Shown here piece after piece: positions 1 through 5,335 of a stretch of 5,335 nt of DNA. Under the pieces are notes generated by a model. That model saw only the letters and a list, made by a program, of their open reading frames with translations, was not told the DNA's origin and did not search any database. Made by a program: the position numbers and the translations under genes. Each line of letters begins with the position of its first letter. Within the stretch, counting starts at the first letter, position 1. The DNA comes from Porphyrobacter sp. (lineage in GTDB: Bacteria > Pseudomonadota > Alphaproteobacteria > Sphingomonadales > Sphingomonadaceae): NCBI GenBank assembly GCA_021732945.1, contig JAKFWB010000035.1, positions 1-5,335 of the forward strand. The letters are read 5' to 3'.

Positions 1-1519
1 CGCCGCCCGCTTCCTCCAGCCATTCATAGACCCCGGCCGGGCAATACCGCGCGGAAGGCCCGCCAAACACCGCCAGCTCGCTATCCTTCTGCAAGCCAAG
101 GTCAGCCACTTGCAAGTGGACCGGCTGATCCTCGGCGTGGTTGGTGTAGCTGTAGGCCACATTCGTCAGGCGGTCGAAGCTGATCACGCCGTCGGGCTTG
201 GGATAGTCGATCTTGGGATAGAGGTCAGCGCGGCCGGTCATTTCATGATCGGCGTGGAACTTCATCGTGATCGGCAGGCCGATCTTCAGTTGGCGCATCC
301 ACATGTCGATCCCACCGAGCAGCGTACCGATGTCATCGCCGTACTTCTCCATCGCTGGGAGCACGTTCTTGACCTTCTGGAGCTCATCACCAACCCAGCT
401 ACCGCGCACAGCGGGTTCGTAATCGGTGAGCTCGGTCTTCTCGTGCCCAGCTGCGATCGCCGCCGCAACGCTTTCTGCCGCCAGCATCCCGCTTTTCATC
501 GCGGTGTGGCTTCCCTTGATGCGCGGCACGTTGACGAAGCCCGCCGCGCAGCCGATCAGCGCGCCGCCGGGGAAGGCGAGCTTGGGGATCGACTGCCACC
601 CGCCATCATTGATAACGCGCGCGCCATAGGACACGCGCTTGCCGCCTTCGAGATATTCGCGGATCGCCGGATGCTGCTTCCACCGCTGGAACTCCTGATA
701 GGGAGAGACCCACGGGTTCTTGTAATTGAGCCAGGTCACGAAGCCGAGCGCCACCTGCCCATTGGCCTGATGGTAGAGGAACCCGCCGCCATTGCTGCCG
801 CTTTCCGATAGTGGCCAGCCCTGCGTATGGATTACCCGGCCCGGCTTGTGCTTCTTGGGATCAATGTCCCACAGCTCCTTGATGCCGAGACCATAGATTT
901 GCGGCTGGCAATTCACCTCAAGGTCATACTTCGCCTTCATCCGCTTGGTCAGGTGACCGCGCGCGCCCTCTGCGAACAAGGTGTACTTGGCGTGGATTTC
1001 GAGGCCGGGGGTGAAATCGCCCTTGTGGCTGCCGTCCGCCGCGATCCCCATGTCCTGCGTGATCACACCGGCAACGCGGCCCTCGTCATCGATCAGCACC
1101 TCGGCGGCGGGGAAGCCGGGGAACACCATCACCCCCAGCCCCTCGGCCTGTTCGGCCAGCCAGCGGGTGAGGTTGCCGAGCGAGCCAGTGTAGCAGCCAT
1201 GGTTCGACAGGAACGAGGGCATGATCAGGTGCGGGATGGACGTCTTGCCCTTCTTGGACAGGGCCCAGTGCCAGTTATCGGTCACCGGGGTTTCCGCCAT
1301 CGGGCAGCCCATGGTGCGCCAATCGGGCAGCAATTCGTCCAAACCCTTGGGATCGACTACCGCGCCGGACAGGATATGCGCGCCGATTTCCGAGCCCTTT
1401 TCGAGCACGATCACCTCAAGCTCAGCATTGATCTGCTTGAGCCTGATCGCTGCTGCGAGCCCCGCCGGACCACCGCCGACAATCACGACATCGCAAGGCA
1501 TTGATTCACGTTCGACCAT
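1..1519 (-). CDS. Electron transfer flavoprotein-ubiquinone oxidoreductase (ETF-QO), C-terminus cut by window edge
   Basis: The family passes electrons from reduced electron transfer flavoprotein, via FAD and one [4Fe-4S] cluster, to ubiquinone at the inner membrane, linking fatty-acid and amino-acid oxidation to respiration. Seen: 506 codons read without interruption from ATG at 1519. A Rossmann FAD motif GGGPAG lies at residues 15-20, with the ribose-binding acidic residue E40 ending the second strand (VIVLEKG). A typical ETF-QO segment FVNVPRIKGSHTAMKSG at 328-344 is the C-terminal FAD-contact region. CPAGVYEW at 493-500 carries the first cluster cysteine (C493). Family members are about 550 residues, so the last 40 or so, with the other three cysteines, lie beyond position 1. 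The start is supported by AGGAAAG just upstream; Met7 (1501) is a weaker alternative. It is transcribed away from the UDG-like gene, with no visible partner genes (etfAB absent here). The identification is firm. Confidence 0.96.
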   Translation of the reverse strand, partial: MVERESMPCDVVIVGGGPAGLAAAIRLKQINAELEVIVLEKGSEIGAHILSGAVVDPKGLDELLPDWRTMGCPMAETPVTDNWHWALSKKGKTSIPHLIMPSFLSNHGCYTGSLGNLTRWLAEQAEGLGVMVFPGFPAAEVLIDDEGRVAGVITQDMGIAADGSHKGDFTPGLEIHAKYTLFAEGARGHLTKRMKAKYDLEVNCQPQIYGLGIKELWDIDPKKHKPGRVIHTQGWPLSESGSNGGGFLYHQANGQVALGFVTWLNYKNPWVSPYQEFQRWKQHPAIREYLEGGKRVSYGARVINDGGWQSIPKLAFPGGALIGCAAGFVNVPRIKGSHTAMKSGMLAAESVAAAIAAGHEKTELTDYEPAVRGSWVGDELQKVKNVLPAMEKYGDDIGTLLGGIDMWMRQLKIGLPITMKFHADHEMTGRADLYPKIDYPKPDGVISFDRLTNVAYSYTNHAEDQPVHLQVADLGLQKDSELAVFGGPSARYCPAGVYEWLEEAGG

Positions 1520-1633
1520 CGGGCTTTCCTGATCCTGACTGTTTTGAGCGTGCGCGCCGCACATTCCGGCGAATTGCTTGTCCGGTTCACTTGCTAACTG
1601 GGTATCAGACAGTCAAGACCTGCCTTTATTGGC
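1520..1633. promoter_or_regulatory. Divergent intergenic region between ETF-QO and the UDG-like gene
   Basis: These 114 bp must hold the start signals for both directions, since the two genes point away from each other. On the minus strand a good -35-like hexamer TTGACT lies at 1616-1611, but I find no convincing -10 at 16-18 bp from it. On the plus strand TTGTCC (1578-1583) and TATCAG (1603-1608) are 19 bp apart and weak. The heptamer TGACTGT near 1536 recurs inverted as ACAGTCA at 1609-1615. That could be an operator pair, but seven bases are easily found by chance. No promoter can be fixed from sequence alone. Confidence 0.35.
1524..1530 (-). promoter_or_regulatory. Ribosome binding site of the ETF-QO gene
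   Basis: On the minus strand AGGAAAG is followed by CCCG and then ATG at 1519. The purine-rich core is at normal Shine-Dalgarno distance. It favours the ATG at 1519 over the internal Met7 at 1501. Confidence 0.6.
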
Positions 1634-2428
1634 ATGAGCAAACCCGACCTTTCCCTCGCCCGCGAATTTGAGGCGTCGCTTGCCTGGTGGCGCGCGGCAG
1701 GGGTGGACTGCGACTATAGCGATGACGTTACGGCGTGGTTGGCCGATGCACCTTTGGATGTGGCTTCCGCACCAGCTGCCGCAAGGGCCGGAACGCAGCC
1801 AGCAGCCCCTTCGCACGAAAAGCTGCGCGATGCGACGCAGCAACTCAACACGCATCCGCCTGCCCCTGCCCCGATCACACCGCGCCGCAACCTGCTGGGC
1901 GATTCGCCGCCGGCCGATCTTGCCGCCTTCCGCCAATGGTGGCTCACCGCGCCCGAGCTCGATGCCTCTGGCCTTTATCCCCGGATTGCACCGCGTGGGC
2001 CAGCGGGCGCTGCACTGATGGTGCTGGTGCCGCAGCCTGAAGAGCACGACCGCGAACGCCTGCTTGAAGGACCGCAGGGCCGTTTGCTCGCCAATATCTT
2101 TGTCGCCATGGGGCTGGATGATGGCGCGATCTACATCGCCGCTGCCCTGCCCTGCCACACGCCCATGGCCGATCTCGCTGCCATCGGCGCGGGCGGGATA
2201 GACGCAGTGCTGGCGCACCATGTCACACTGGCTGCGCCTCGCCGCGTTCTGGTGCTTGGCACAGCAGCCGGATCATTGTTAAGCGATGTTAAGGATAATC
2301 CTTTAGGTGGAATGAACCAGACCGTGGTTAACACCCCGGTCATGGTCAGCGAGACGCTCGATGCCATGATCAATATGCCCCGGCTCAAGGCCCGCTTCTG
2401 GAAGAGATGGTTAGAATGGTCAGCCTGA
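1634..2428 (+). CDS. Uracil-DNA glycosylase superfamily protein (family 4 / SPO1 DNA polymerase-like), degenerate active site
   Basis: 264 residues. An N-terminal helical segment (5-38, with a WWRAAGVD motif) is followed by an Ala/Pro-rich, probably flexible linker (about 41-82) and a glycosylase-like domain (about 115-264). The fold is suggested by the hydrophobic strand before VPQPEEHDRE (132-141), GPQGRLLANIFVAMGL (146-161), IYIAAALPCHTP (166-177), and RVLVLGTAAGSLL (204-216), which matches the family-4 strand-turn-helix. The last helix, LKARFWKRWLEW, sits where family members end. Known family features that appear missing: the GEAPG water-activating motif is replaced by VPQPE, the HPS/HPA motif by VSETLDAM, and only two cysteines (C26, C174) remain instead of the four that hold the Fe-S cluster. 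I infer a non-catalytic or altered relative; DNA repair activity should not be assumed. No clear Shine-Dalgarno precedes the ATG. The 3' end overlaps slt by 22 nt. Family placement is moderately sure. Confidence 0.75.
   Translation: MSKPDLSLAREFEASLAWWRAAGVDCDYSDDVTAWLADAPLDVASAPAAARAGTQPAAPSHEKLRDATQQLNTHPPAPAPITPRRNLLGDSPPADLAAFRQWWLTAPELDASGLYPRIAPRGPAGAALMVLVPQPEEHDRERLLEGPQGRLLANIFVAMGLDDGAIYIAAALPCHTPMADLAAIGAGGIDAVLAHHVTLAAPRRVLVLGTAAGSLLSDVKDNPLGGMNQTVVNTPVMVSETLDAMINMPRLKARFWKRWLEWSA
2400..2406 (+). promoter_or_regulatory. Shine-Dalgarno-like GGAAGAG bearing on the slt start
   Basis: GGAAGAG lies inside the 3' end of the UDG-like gene. It abuts the ATG at 2407, which is too close for normal use. 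It lies nine bases before the in-frame ATG at 2416, an acceptable distance. It therefore mildly favours 2416 as the real slt start, which would shorten the protein by three residues without harming the signal peptide. Confidence 0.4.
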
Positions 2429-4191
2429 ATGTGGTTCGCGCTTGCGCGGGATTTACGGCGCTGGCGCTGGGCGGGTTAGCCGTACCAGTGAGCGCTGAAG
2501 CCCAGTCCGGCGATCTCGTGGCCAATTGGCGCAGCGAGGCACGCACGGGCGTGAGCGCTGCGGCCAGCGTTTTGACGAACGAGGAGCGCAATCACTATCG
2601 CCAGCTCTTTGCCGCCATCGATGCCGAACAATGGGGCGTGGTCGAAACCATGCTGGCCCAGCGCCCCGATGGCGTGCTGACGCAGGCCGCACGGGCTGAA
2701 TATTACACCCACGCCAACAGCCCCAAGGTTTCCGCCGAACAGATCGCGGCGTGGTTCAACGCCGGGACCGACCTGCCCCAGGCCGAACAGCTGGCGACAA
2801 TGGGTGCCAAGCGCGGCGTGATCGCCCTGCCCGCCCTGCCGCAGGCGCAGGGCTTTGCACGCCAGCCCTATGCGCCCAAGCGCATCCTGCCGCGCGCGGT
2901 GAGTGATGGGACGATGCCAGCATCCACGGCATCGCTGATCCTCGAAGCGATCAAGGCCGATAACCCGGGCGAGGCGCAGCGACTGCTGACGGAGATTGAC
3001 GGGCAGCTTTCCAGCGATGCCCGCGCCGAGTGGCGCCAGCGGGTGGCGTGGAGCCACTACATTGAGAATGATGATCGTTCCGCACTCGAACTCGCGCGCA
3101 CTGCGGCTGAAGGCTCGGGCGAATGGGTCGCGGAAGGCGCTTGGACCGAAGGGCTGGCCGCATGGCGGCTGGGCTATTGCCAGCTGGCTGCCGAAGCCTT
3201 CGCTCGCACCGCAGCGGGCGCATCGAACCCCGAACTGGCGGCGGCCGGACATTACTGGGCGCACCGTTCGCTGGTGCGTTGCCGGGAGCCGGGACAGGCG
3301 CAGCAGCACCTCAGCGCCGCAGCGCAGATGGACGAAACGCTCTACGGGATGCTGGCAGCAGACCAATTGGGCGTTGAATTGCCCACCCATGCCCCGGCGC
3401 CAAGGCTCGGACGGGATGACTGGGCGGCGCTGTCGGGCCGCGAGAATGTCCGGGTGGCGGTGGCTCTCACTGAGATTGGCCGCCCGGCGCTCGCCGATGA
3501 AGTGTTGCGGCACGAAGCGCGGATTGGTCCGGCCGGTCAATTCGACGCCTTATCCCGGCTGGCGCGCGAGCTTGGCCTTCCGGCCACGCAATTGTTCATG
3601 GCGCATAACGCGCCCTATGGTGTCCGCAGCGATCCGAGCCTGCGTTTCCCGGTCGCCCGTTGGCAGCCAGTCGATGGTTGGCAGGTCGATCCCGCGCTCG
3701 CCTTTGCCCATGCGCTGCAGGAATCAAACTTCCGCGCCAATGCTGTCAGCCCGGCGGATGCGCGCGGCTTGATGCAGATCACGCCCATCACCGTGCGCCA
3801 GCACGCGCCGACGCTCAATATGAGCGCGTCCTACGTCAATCTGAACGATCCCGAAGTGAACCTCGCCTTTGGCCAGCGCAATCTGGCGATGCTGCGCGAT
3901 TCCCCCGCCACCGGGGGCGTGCTGCCCAAGATCATGGCGGCCTATAATGCCGGCCTCACCCCGATCAGCCGCTGGAACACCGAGATCAACGATCAGGGCG
4001 ATCCGCTGCTGTGGATGGAATCGATCCCCTATTGGGAAACGCGCGGCTATGTCGCGATCGTGATGCGCAATTACTGGATGTATGAACGCGCCGCCGGGAC
4101 GGATTCGCCCAGCCGCCGGGCGCTGGCCCAGGGCCGCTGGCCGGAGTTTCCGGAAGCCCGCGCCGTGCGCTCGGCAAGGCTCGAAAAGTAA
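2407..4191 (+). CDS. slt: Soluble lytic murein transglycosylase (GH23 family 1, Slt70-like)
   Basis: The enzyme cleaves the MurNAc-GlcNAc bond of peptidoglycan in the periplasm, leaving 1,6-anhydro-MurNAc ends, in wall turnover and insertion of envelope machines. Seen: 594 residues, close to the family's 600-650. A signal peptide (1 to about 30; hydrophobic ACAGFTALALGGLAV, cleavage probably after VSA at 28-30 or AEA at 30-32) is followed by a long alpha-superhelical domain (about 50-400), including the typical GYCQLAAEAFARTA and AAGHYWAHRSL stretches. The C-terminal lysozyme-like domain covers about 420-565: ALQESNFRANAVS holds catalytic Glu439, GLMQITP (454-460) is the GLMQ signature, and AAYNAG (511-516) and RGYVAIVMRNYWMY (546-559) complete the fold. 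No lipobox is visible, so it is soluble. ATG 2407 is given as the longest frame; ATG 2416 has better ribosome-site spacing. It overlaps the gene before by 22 nt and moaB by 1 nt, suggesting one transcript. Confidence 0.95.
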   Translation: MVRMVSLNVVRACAGFTALALGGLAVPVSAEAQSGDLVANWRSEARTGVSAAASVLTNEERNHYRQLFAAIDAEQWGVVETMLAQRPDGVLTQAARAEYYTHANSPKVSAEQIAAWFNAGTDLPQAEQLATMGAKRGVIALPALPQAQGFARQPYAPKRILPRAVSDGTMPASTASLILEAIKADNPGEAQRLLTEIDGQLSSDARAEWRQRVAWSHYIENDDRSALELARTAAEGSGEWVAEGAWTEGLAAWRLGYCQLAAEAFARTAAGASNPELAAAGHYWAHRSLVRCREPGQAQQHLSAAAQMDETLYGMLAADQLGVELPTHAPAPRLGRDDWAALSGRENVRVAVALTEIGRPALADEVLRHEARIGPAGQFDALSRLARELGLPATQLFMAHNAPYGVRSDPSLRFPVARWQPVDGWQVDPALAFAHALQESNFRANAVSPADARGLMQITPITVRQHAPTLNMSASYVNLNDPEVNLAFGQRNLAMLRDSPATGGVLPKIMAAYNAGLTPISRWNTEINDQGDPLLWMESIPYWETRGYVAIVMRNYWMYERAAGTDSPSRRALAQGRWPEFPEARAVRSARLEK

Positions 4192-4721
4192 TGGCGATTG
4201 ACGAGAGCCGCCCGTTCAAGCCGATCAATATCGCGGTGCTGACCGTATCGGACACGCGCACCGCGGAGAACGATACCTCGGGCGATATTCTGTCGGCGAG
4301 GGTGACGGGCGCGGGCCACAATCTCGCTGCACGCGCCATCGTCAAGGATGATGCGGTGCTGCTGGCGGGCCAGTTCGAAGCGTGGATCGATGATCCCGCC
4401 ATCGACGCCGTGGTCAGCACCGGCGGCACCGGGCTTACGGGCCGCGATGTCACCCCCGAAGCCCTGACCATGATCGCCGACGCGCGCGACATACCCGGTT
4501 TTGGCGAGGTGTTCCGCTGGCTCAGCTTCAAGAGCATCGGCACCAGCACGGTCCAATCACGCGCCTGCGCGGTGGTGGCACGAGGGACCTATATCTTCGC
4601 CCTGCCCGGATCGAACGGAGCGGTGAAGGATGGCTGGGACGGGATTCTGGCGGAGCAACTCGACAGCCGCAACCGGCCCTGCAATTTTGTCGAGCTGATG
4701 CCGCGGTTGCGCGAGGTTTAG
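4191..4721 (+). CDS. moaB: Molybdenum cofactor biosynthesis protein B (MoaB)
   Basis: A cytoplasmic MoaB/MogA-type protein that binds molybdopterin. The family adenylylates molybdopterin before molybdate insertion; in E. coli MogA does this and MoaB's own role is uncertain. Seen: 176 residues, near the 170 of E. coli MoaB. IAVLTVSDTRT (14-24) begins the fold. STGGTGLTGRDVTPEA (76-91) is the molybdopterin-binding loop, with D86 at the position of the catalytic aspartate. PGFGEVFRWLSFKSIGTST (102-120) and FALPGSNGA (136-144) are MoaB-specific, as is the RPCNFVELMP end. The FGEVFR..S..IGTST and LPGS segments fit MoaB better than MogA. The start ATG shares its A with the slt stop (TAATG), so translation is probably coupled by re-initiation; no strong separate ribosome site is seen. 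No other molybdenum cofactor genes are in the window. A repeat pair follows 10 bp after the stop. Confidence 0.95.
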   Translation: MAIDESRPFKPINIAVLTVSDTRTAENDTSGDILSARVTGAGHNLAARAIVKDDAVLLAGQFEAWIDDPAIDAVVSTGGTGLTGRDVTPEALTMIADARDIPGFGEVFRWLSFKSIGTSTVQSRACAVVARGTYIFALPGSNGAVKDGWDGILAEQLDSRNRPCNFVELMPRLREV

Positions 4722-4731
4722 GAAAAAAGGC

Positions 4732-4772
4732 TCGTCATTGCGAGCGACCGAAAGGTCGCGTGGCAATCCATG
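4732..4772 (+). repeat. REP-like palindromic element, left copy
   Basis: 41 bp with the ends TCGTCATTGCGAG and GGCAATCCATG. Its middle forms a perfect 6-bp hairpin, GCGACC-GAAA-GGTCGC (4744-4759), closed by a GNRA-type tetraloop. It begins 10 bp after the moaB stop, the usual place for REP elements. The same ends recur inverted at 4824-4861. From memory, sequences of the form CGTCATTGCGAG...GCAATCCA are scattered in many copies through alphaproteobacterial genomes; the copy number here cannot be seen. Confidence 0.75.
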
Positions 4773-4823
4773 ACCCTTAGTCCTCGTCCGAAAACCAGCG
4801 CTCAGTCTGCTGCGCCTTCCAGC

Positions 4824-4861
4824 CATGGATTGCCGCGTCGCTTCGCTCCTCGCAATGACGA
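4824..4861 (-). repeat. REP-like palindromic element, right inverted copy
   Basis: Read on the minus strand, these 38 bp have the same ends as the copy at 4732-4772 (13 bp and 11 bp identical). The centre differs: 14 bp, GAGCGAAGCGACGC, against 17 bp in the left copy. The right centre has no comparable strong hairpin. The two copies, with a 51-bp unrelated spacer, form a 130-bp inverted repeat. It could fold as one long stem in RNA read through from moaB. No T-run follows on the plus strand, so it is not a classical intrinsic terminator for moaB. On the minus strand the stem is followed by a run of six T (4722-4728 region), which could stop transcripts arriving from the right. Confidence 0.75.
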
Positions 4862-4895
4862 AAAGGGGTTCTCATCATCCTCTTTGTTCCCTAAA

Positions 4896-4911
4896 TGTTT
4901 CACGTGACACA
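4896..4911. promoter_or_regulatory. parS-like centromere site (ParB binding)
   Basis: TGTTTCACGTGACACA matches the widely conserved bacterial parS 16-mer TGTTTCACGTGAAACA at 15 of 16 positions. The left half-site TGTTTCAC and the central CACGTG are perfect, and the single change (A to C) is at position 13. Known: chromosomal ParB proteins bind this sequence, spread along DNA as a CTP-dependent clamp and direct origin segregation; sites cluster near oriC and tolerate one or two changes. Under uniform base use, a match this good is expected about 6 in 100,000 windows of this size, by my own estimate. The site is intergenic, ending four bases before the radical SAM ATG, so bound ParB could also affect that gene. 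Function is inferred, not shown. Confidence 0.7.
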
Positions 4912-4915
4912 TTCC

Positions 4916-5335
4916 ATGATCAAAGGACGCGGGGCGCAATCGGGAGCGGTCCCTACCCGCTTCGGATTGGCGGAGCGCGAGGTTGATGGCGACTGGCGCG
5001 ATCATGTCGAGCGCCTCGACGGCCCACCCATCAAACTGCGCACCACGGTCACCGAGGAGCGGCCCAAGTCGATCCTCACCTTCAACCAATCGCCCGATGT
5101 GCCGTTTGATCGCTCGATCAACGCCTATCGCGGGTGCGAGCATGGCTGCGTCTATTGCTACGCCCGCCCCACCCACGCCTATCATGACCTCTCCCCCGGA
5201 CTCGATTTAGAGACCCGGTTGTTTGCGAAGCCCAATGCGGCGGAACTGCTGCGGGCGACGCTGGCGAAGAAGGGCTATCAACCGAAGCCCATCGCGATGG
5301 GCACCAACACCGATCCCTATCAGCCGATCGAGCGC
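4916..5335 (+). CDS. PA0069/SplB-like radical SAM protein, N-terminal part, cut by right window edge
   Basis: 140 codons are open from ATG 4916 to the edge with no stop. Seen: a family-type N-terminus IKGRGAQS (2-9), then SINAYRGCEHGCVYCYARP (67-85) with the radical SAM cluster CxxxCxxC at C74, C78 and C81. An aromatic residue precedes the last cysteine (VYC), and THAYHDLSPGLDLETRLFAK (86-105) follows. MGTNTDPYQPIER (128-140) is the next strand of the TIM barrel. Known: the three cysteines hold a [4Fe-4S] cluster that cleaves S-adenosylmethionine to a 5'-deoxyadenosyl radical. The PA0069-type group resembles spore photoproduct lyase in sequence but has no settled substrate. About 200 residues should lie to the right. 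ATG 4916 has no Shine-Dalgarno, because the bases before it are the parS-like site. GTG 4904, inside that site, is the only close in-frame alternative. The gene may be read from its own promoter; the repeat pair separates it from moaB. Confidence 0.9.
   Translation, partial: MIKGRGAQSGAVPTRFGLAEREVDGDWRDHVERLDGPPIKLRTTVTEERPKSILTFNQSPDVPFDRSINAYRGCEHGCVYCYARPTHAYHDLSPGLDLETRLFAKPNAAELLRATLAKKGYQPKPIAMGTNTDPYQPIER

Noticed and set aside
106..119. Perfect 14-bp palindrome CCACTTGCAAGTGG
   Set aside because: It lies inside ETF-QO coding sequence. A palindrome of this length is expected roughly once in three windows of this size, so it needs no special cause.
110..1504. Two long plus-strand open frames (110-811 and 827-1504)
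   Set aside because: They lie antisense to the ETF-QO gene, which is recognisable along its whole length. Their translations show no familiar domain and arise from the GC-rich third positions of the real gene.
1613..2221. A 202-residue minus-strand open frame over the UDG-like gene
   Set aside because: It is the antisense of a gene with better coding features, would overlap the divergent intergenic region, and has no recognisable domain.
2476..3540. A 354-residue minus-strand open frame
   Set aside because: It is antisense to the superhelical domain of slt. Its composition is rich in Arg, Gly and His with no recognisable fold, as expected of a shadow frame in GC-rich DNA.
4732..4861. Intrinsic transcription terminator for moaB formed by the inverted repeats
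   Set aside because: The right arm is followed on the plus strand by GAAAAGGGG rather than a T-run, and the spacer loop is 51 bp. Mobile REP-type repeats explain the structure better. A terminator for leftward transcripts remains possible.
4862..4895. Sigma-70 promoter for the radical SAM gene (TAAATG as -10)
   Set aside because: No -35 hexamer at a suitable distance resembles TTGACA, so the match is too weak to annotate.

Overview
The window looks like chromosomal DNA of a GC-rich alphaproteobacterium. The best guess is a sphingomonad, perhaps of the Erythrobacter group. This rests on base composition, protein style, and my recollection that the order UDG-like gene - slt - moaB and the inverted repeat after moaB are common there. 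It is an inference, not a database result. Five protein genes are visible, two of them cut by the window edges. I see no tRNA, rRNA, insertion sequence, CRISPR array or phage gene.

Layout. Positions 1-1519 (minus strand) hold nearly all of an electron-transfer-flavoprotein:ubiquinone oxidoreductase, whose C-terminal iron-sulfur tail runs off the left edge. A short divergent intergenic region (1520-1633) separates it from a tightly packed plus-strand block. That block holds a uracil-DNA-glycosylase-superfamily protein with eroded active-site motifs (1634-2428), a periplasmic soluble lytic transglycosylase, slt (2407-4191), and the molybdenum cofactor gene moaB (4191-4721). The first two overlap by 22 nt, and slt and moaB overlap by 1 nt (TAATG), so the three are probably co-transcribed and translationally coupled. 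Their functions are unrelated as far as I know.

After moaB comes a 194-bp non-coding stretch with two separate items. The first is a pair of about 40-bp REP-like elements in opposite orientation (4732-4772 and 4824-4861). The second is a 16-bp near-palindrome at 4896-4911 that matches the bacterial chromosomal centromere site parS (TGTTTCACGTGAAACA) at 15 of 16 positions. It lies just before the start of a radical SAM gene of the PA0069/SplB-like type (4916 to the right edge). The parS-like site is the most interesting signal: it suggests that this locus binds ParB and lies in the origin-proximal part of the chromosome.

Working together: ETF-QO feeds electrons from fatty-acid and amino-acid dehydrogenases into the quinone pool. 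Slt trims peptidoglycan in the periplasm. MoaB works on molybdopterin. The radical SAM protein and the UDG-like protein have no assigned role here. I see no single pathway joining them.
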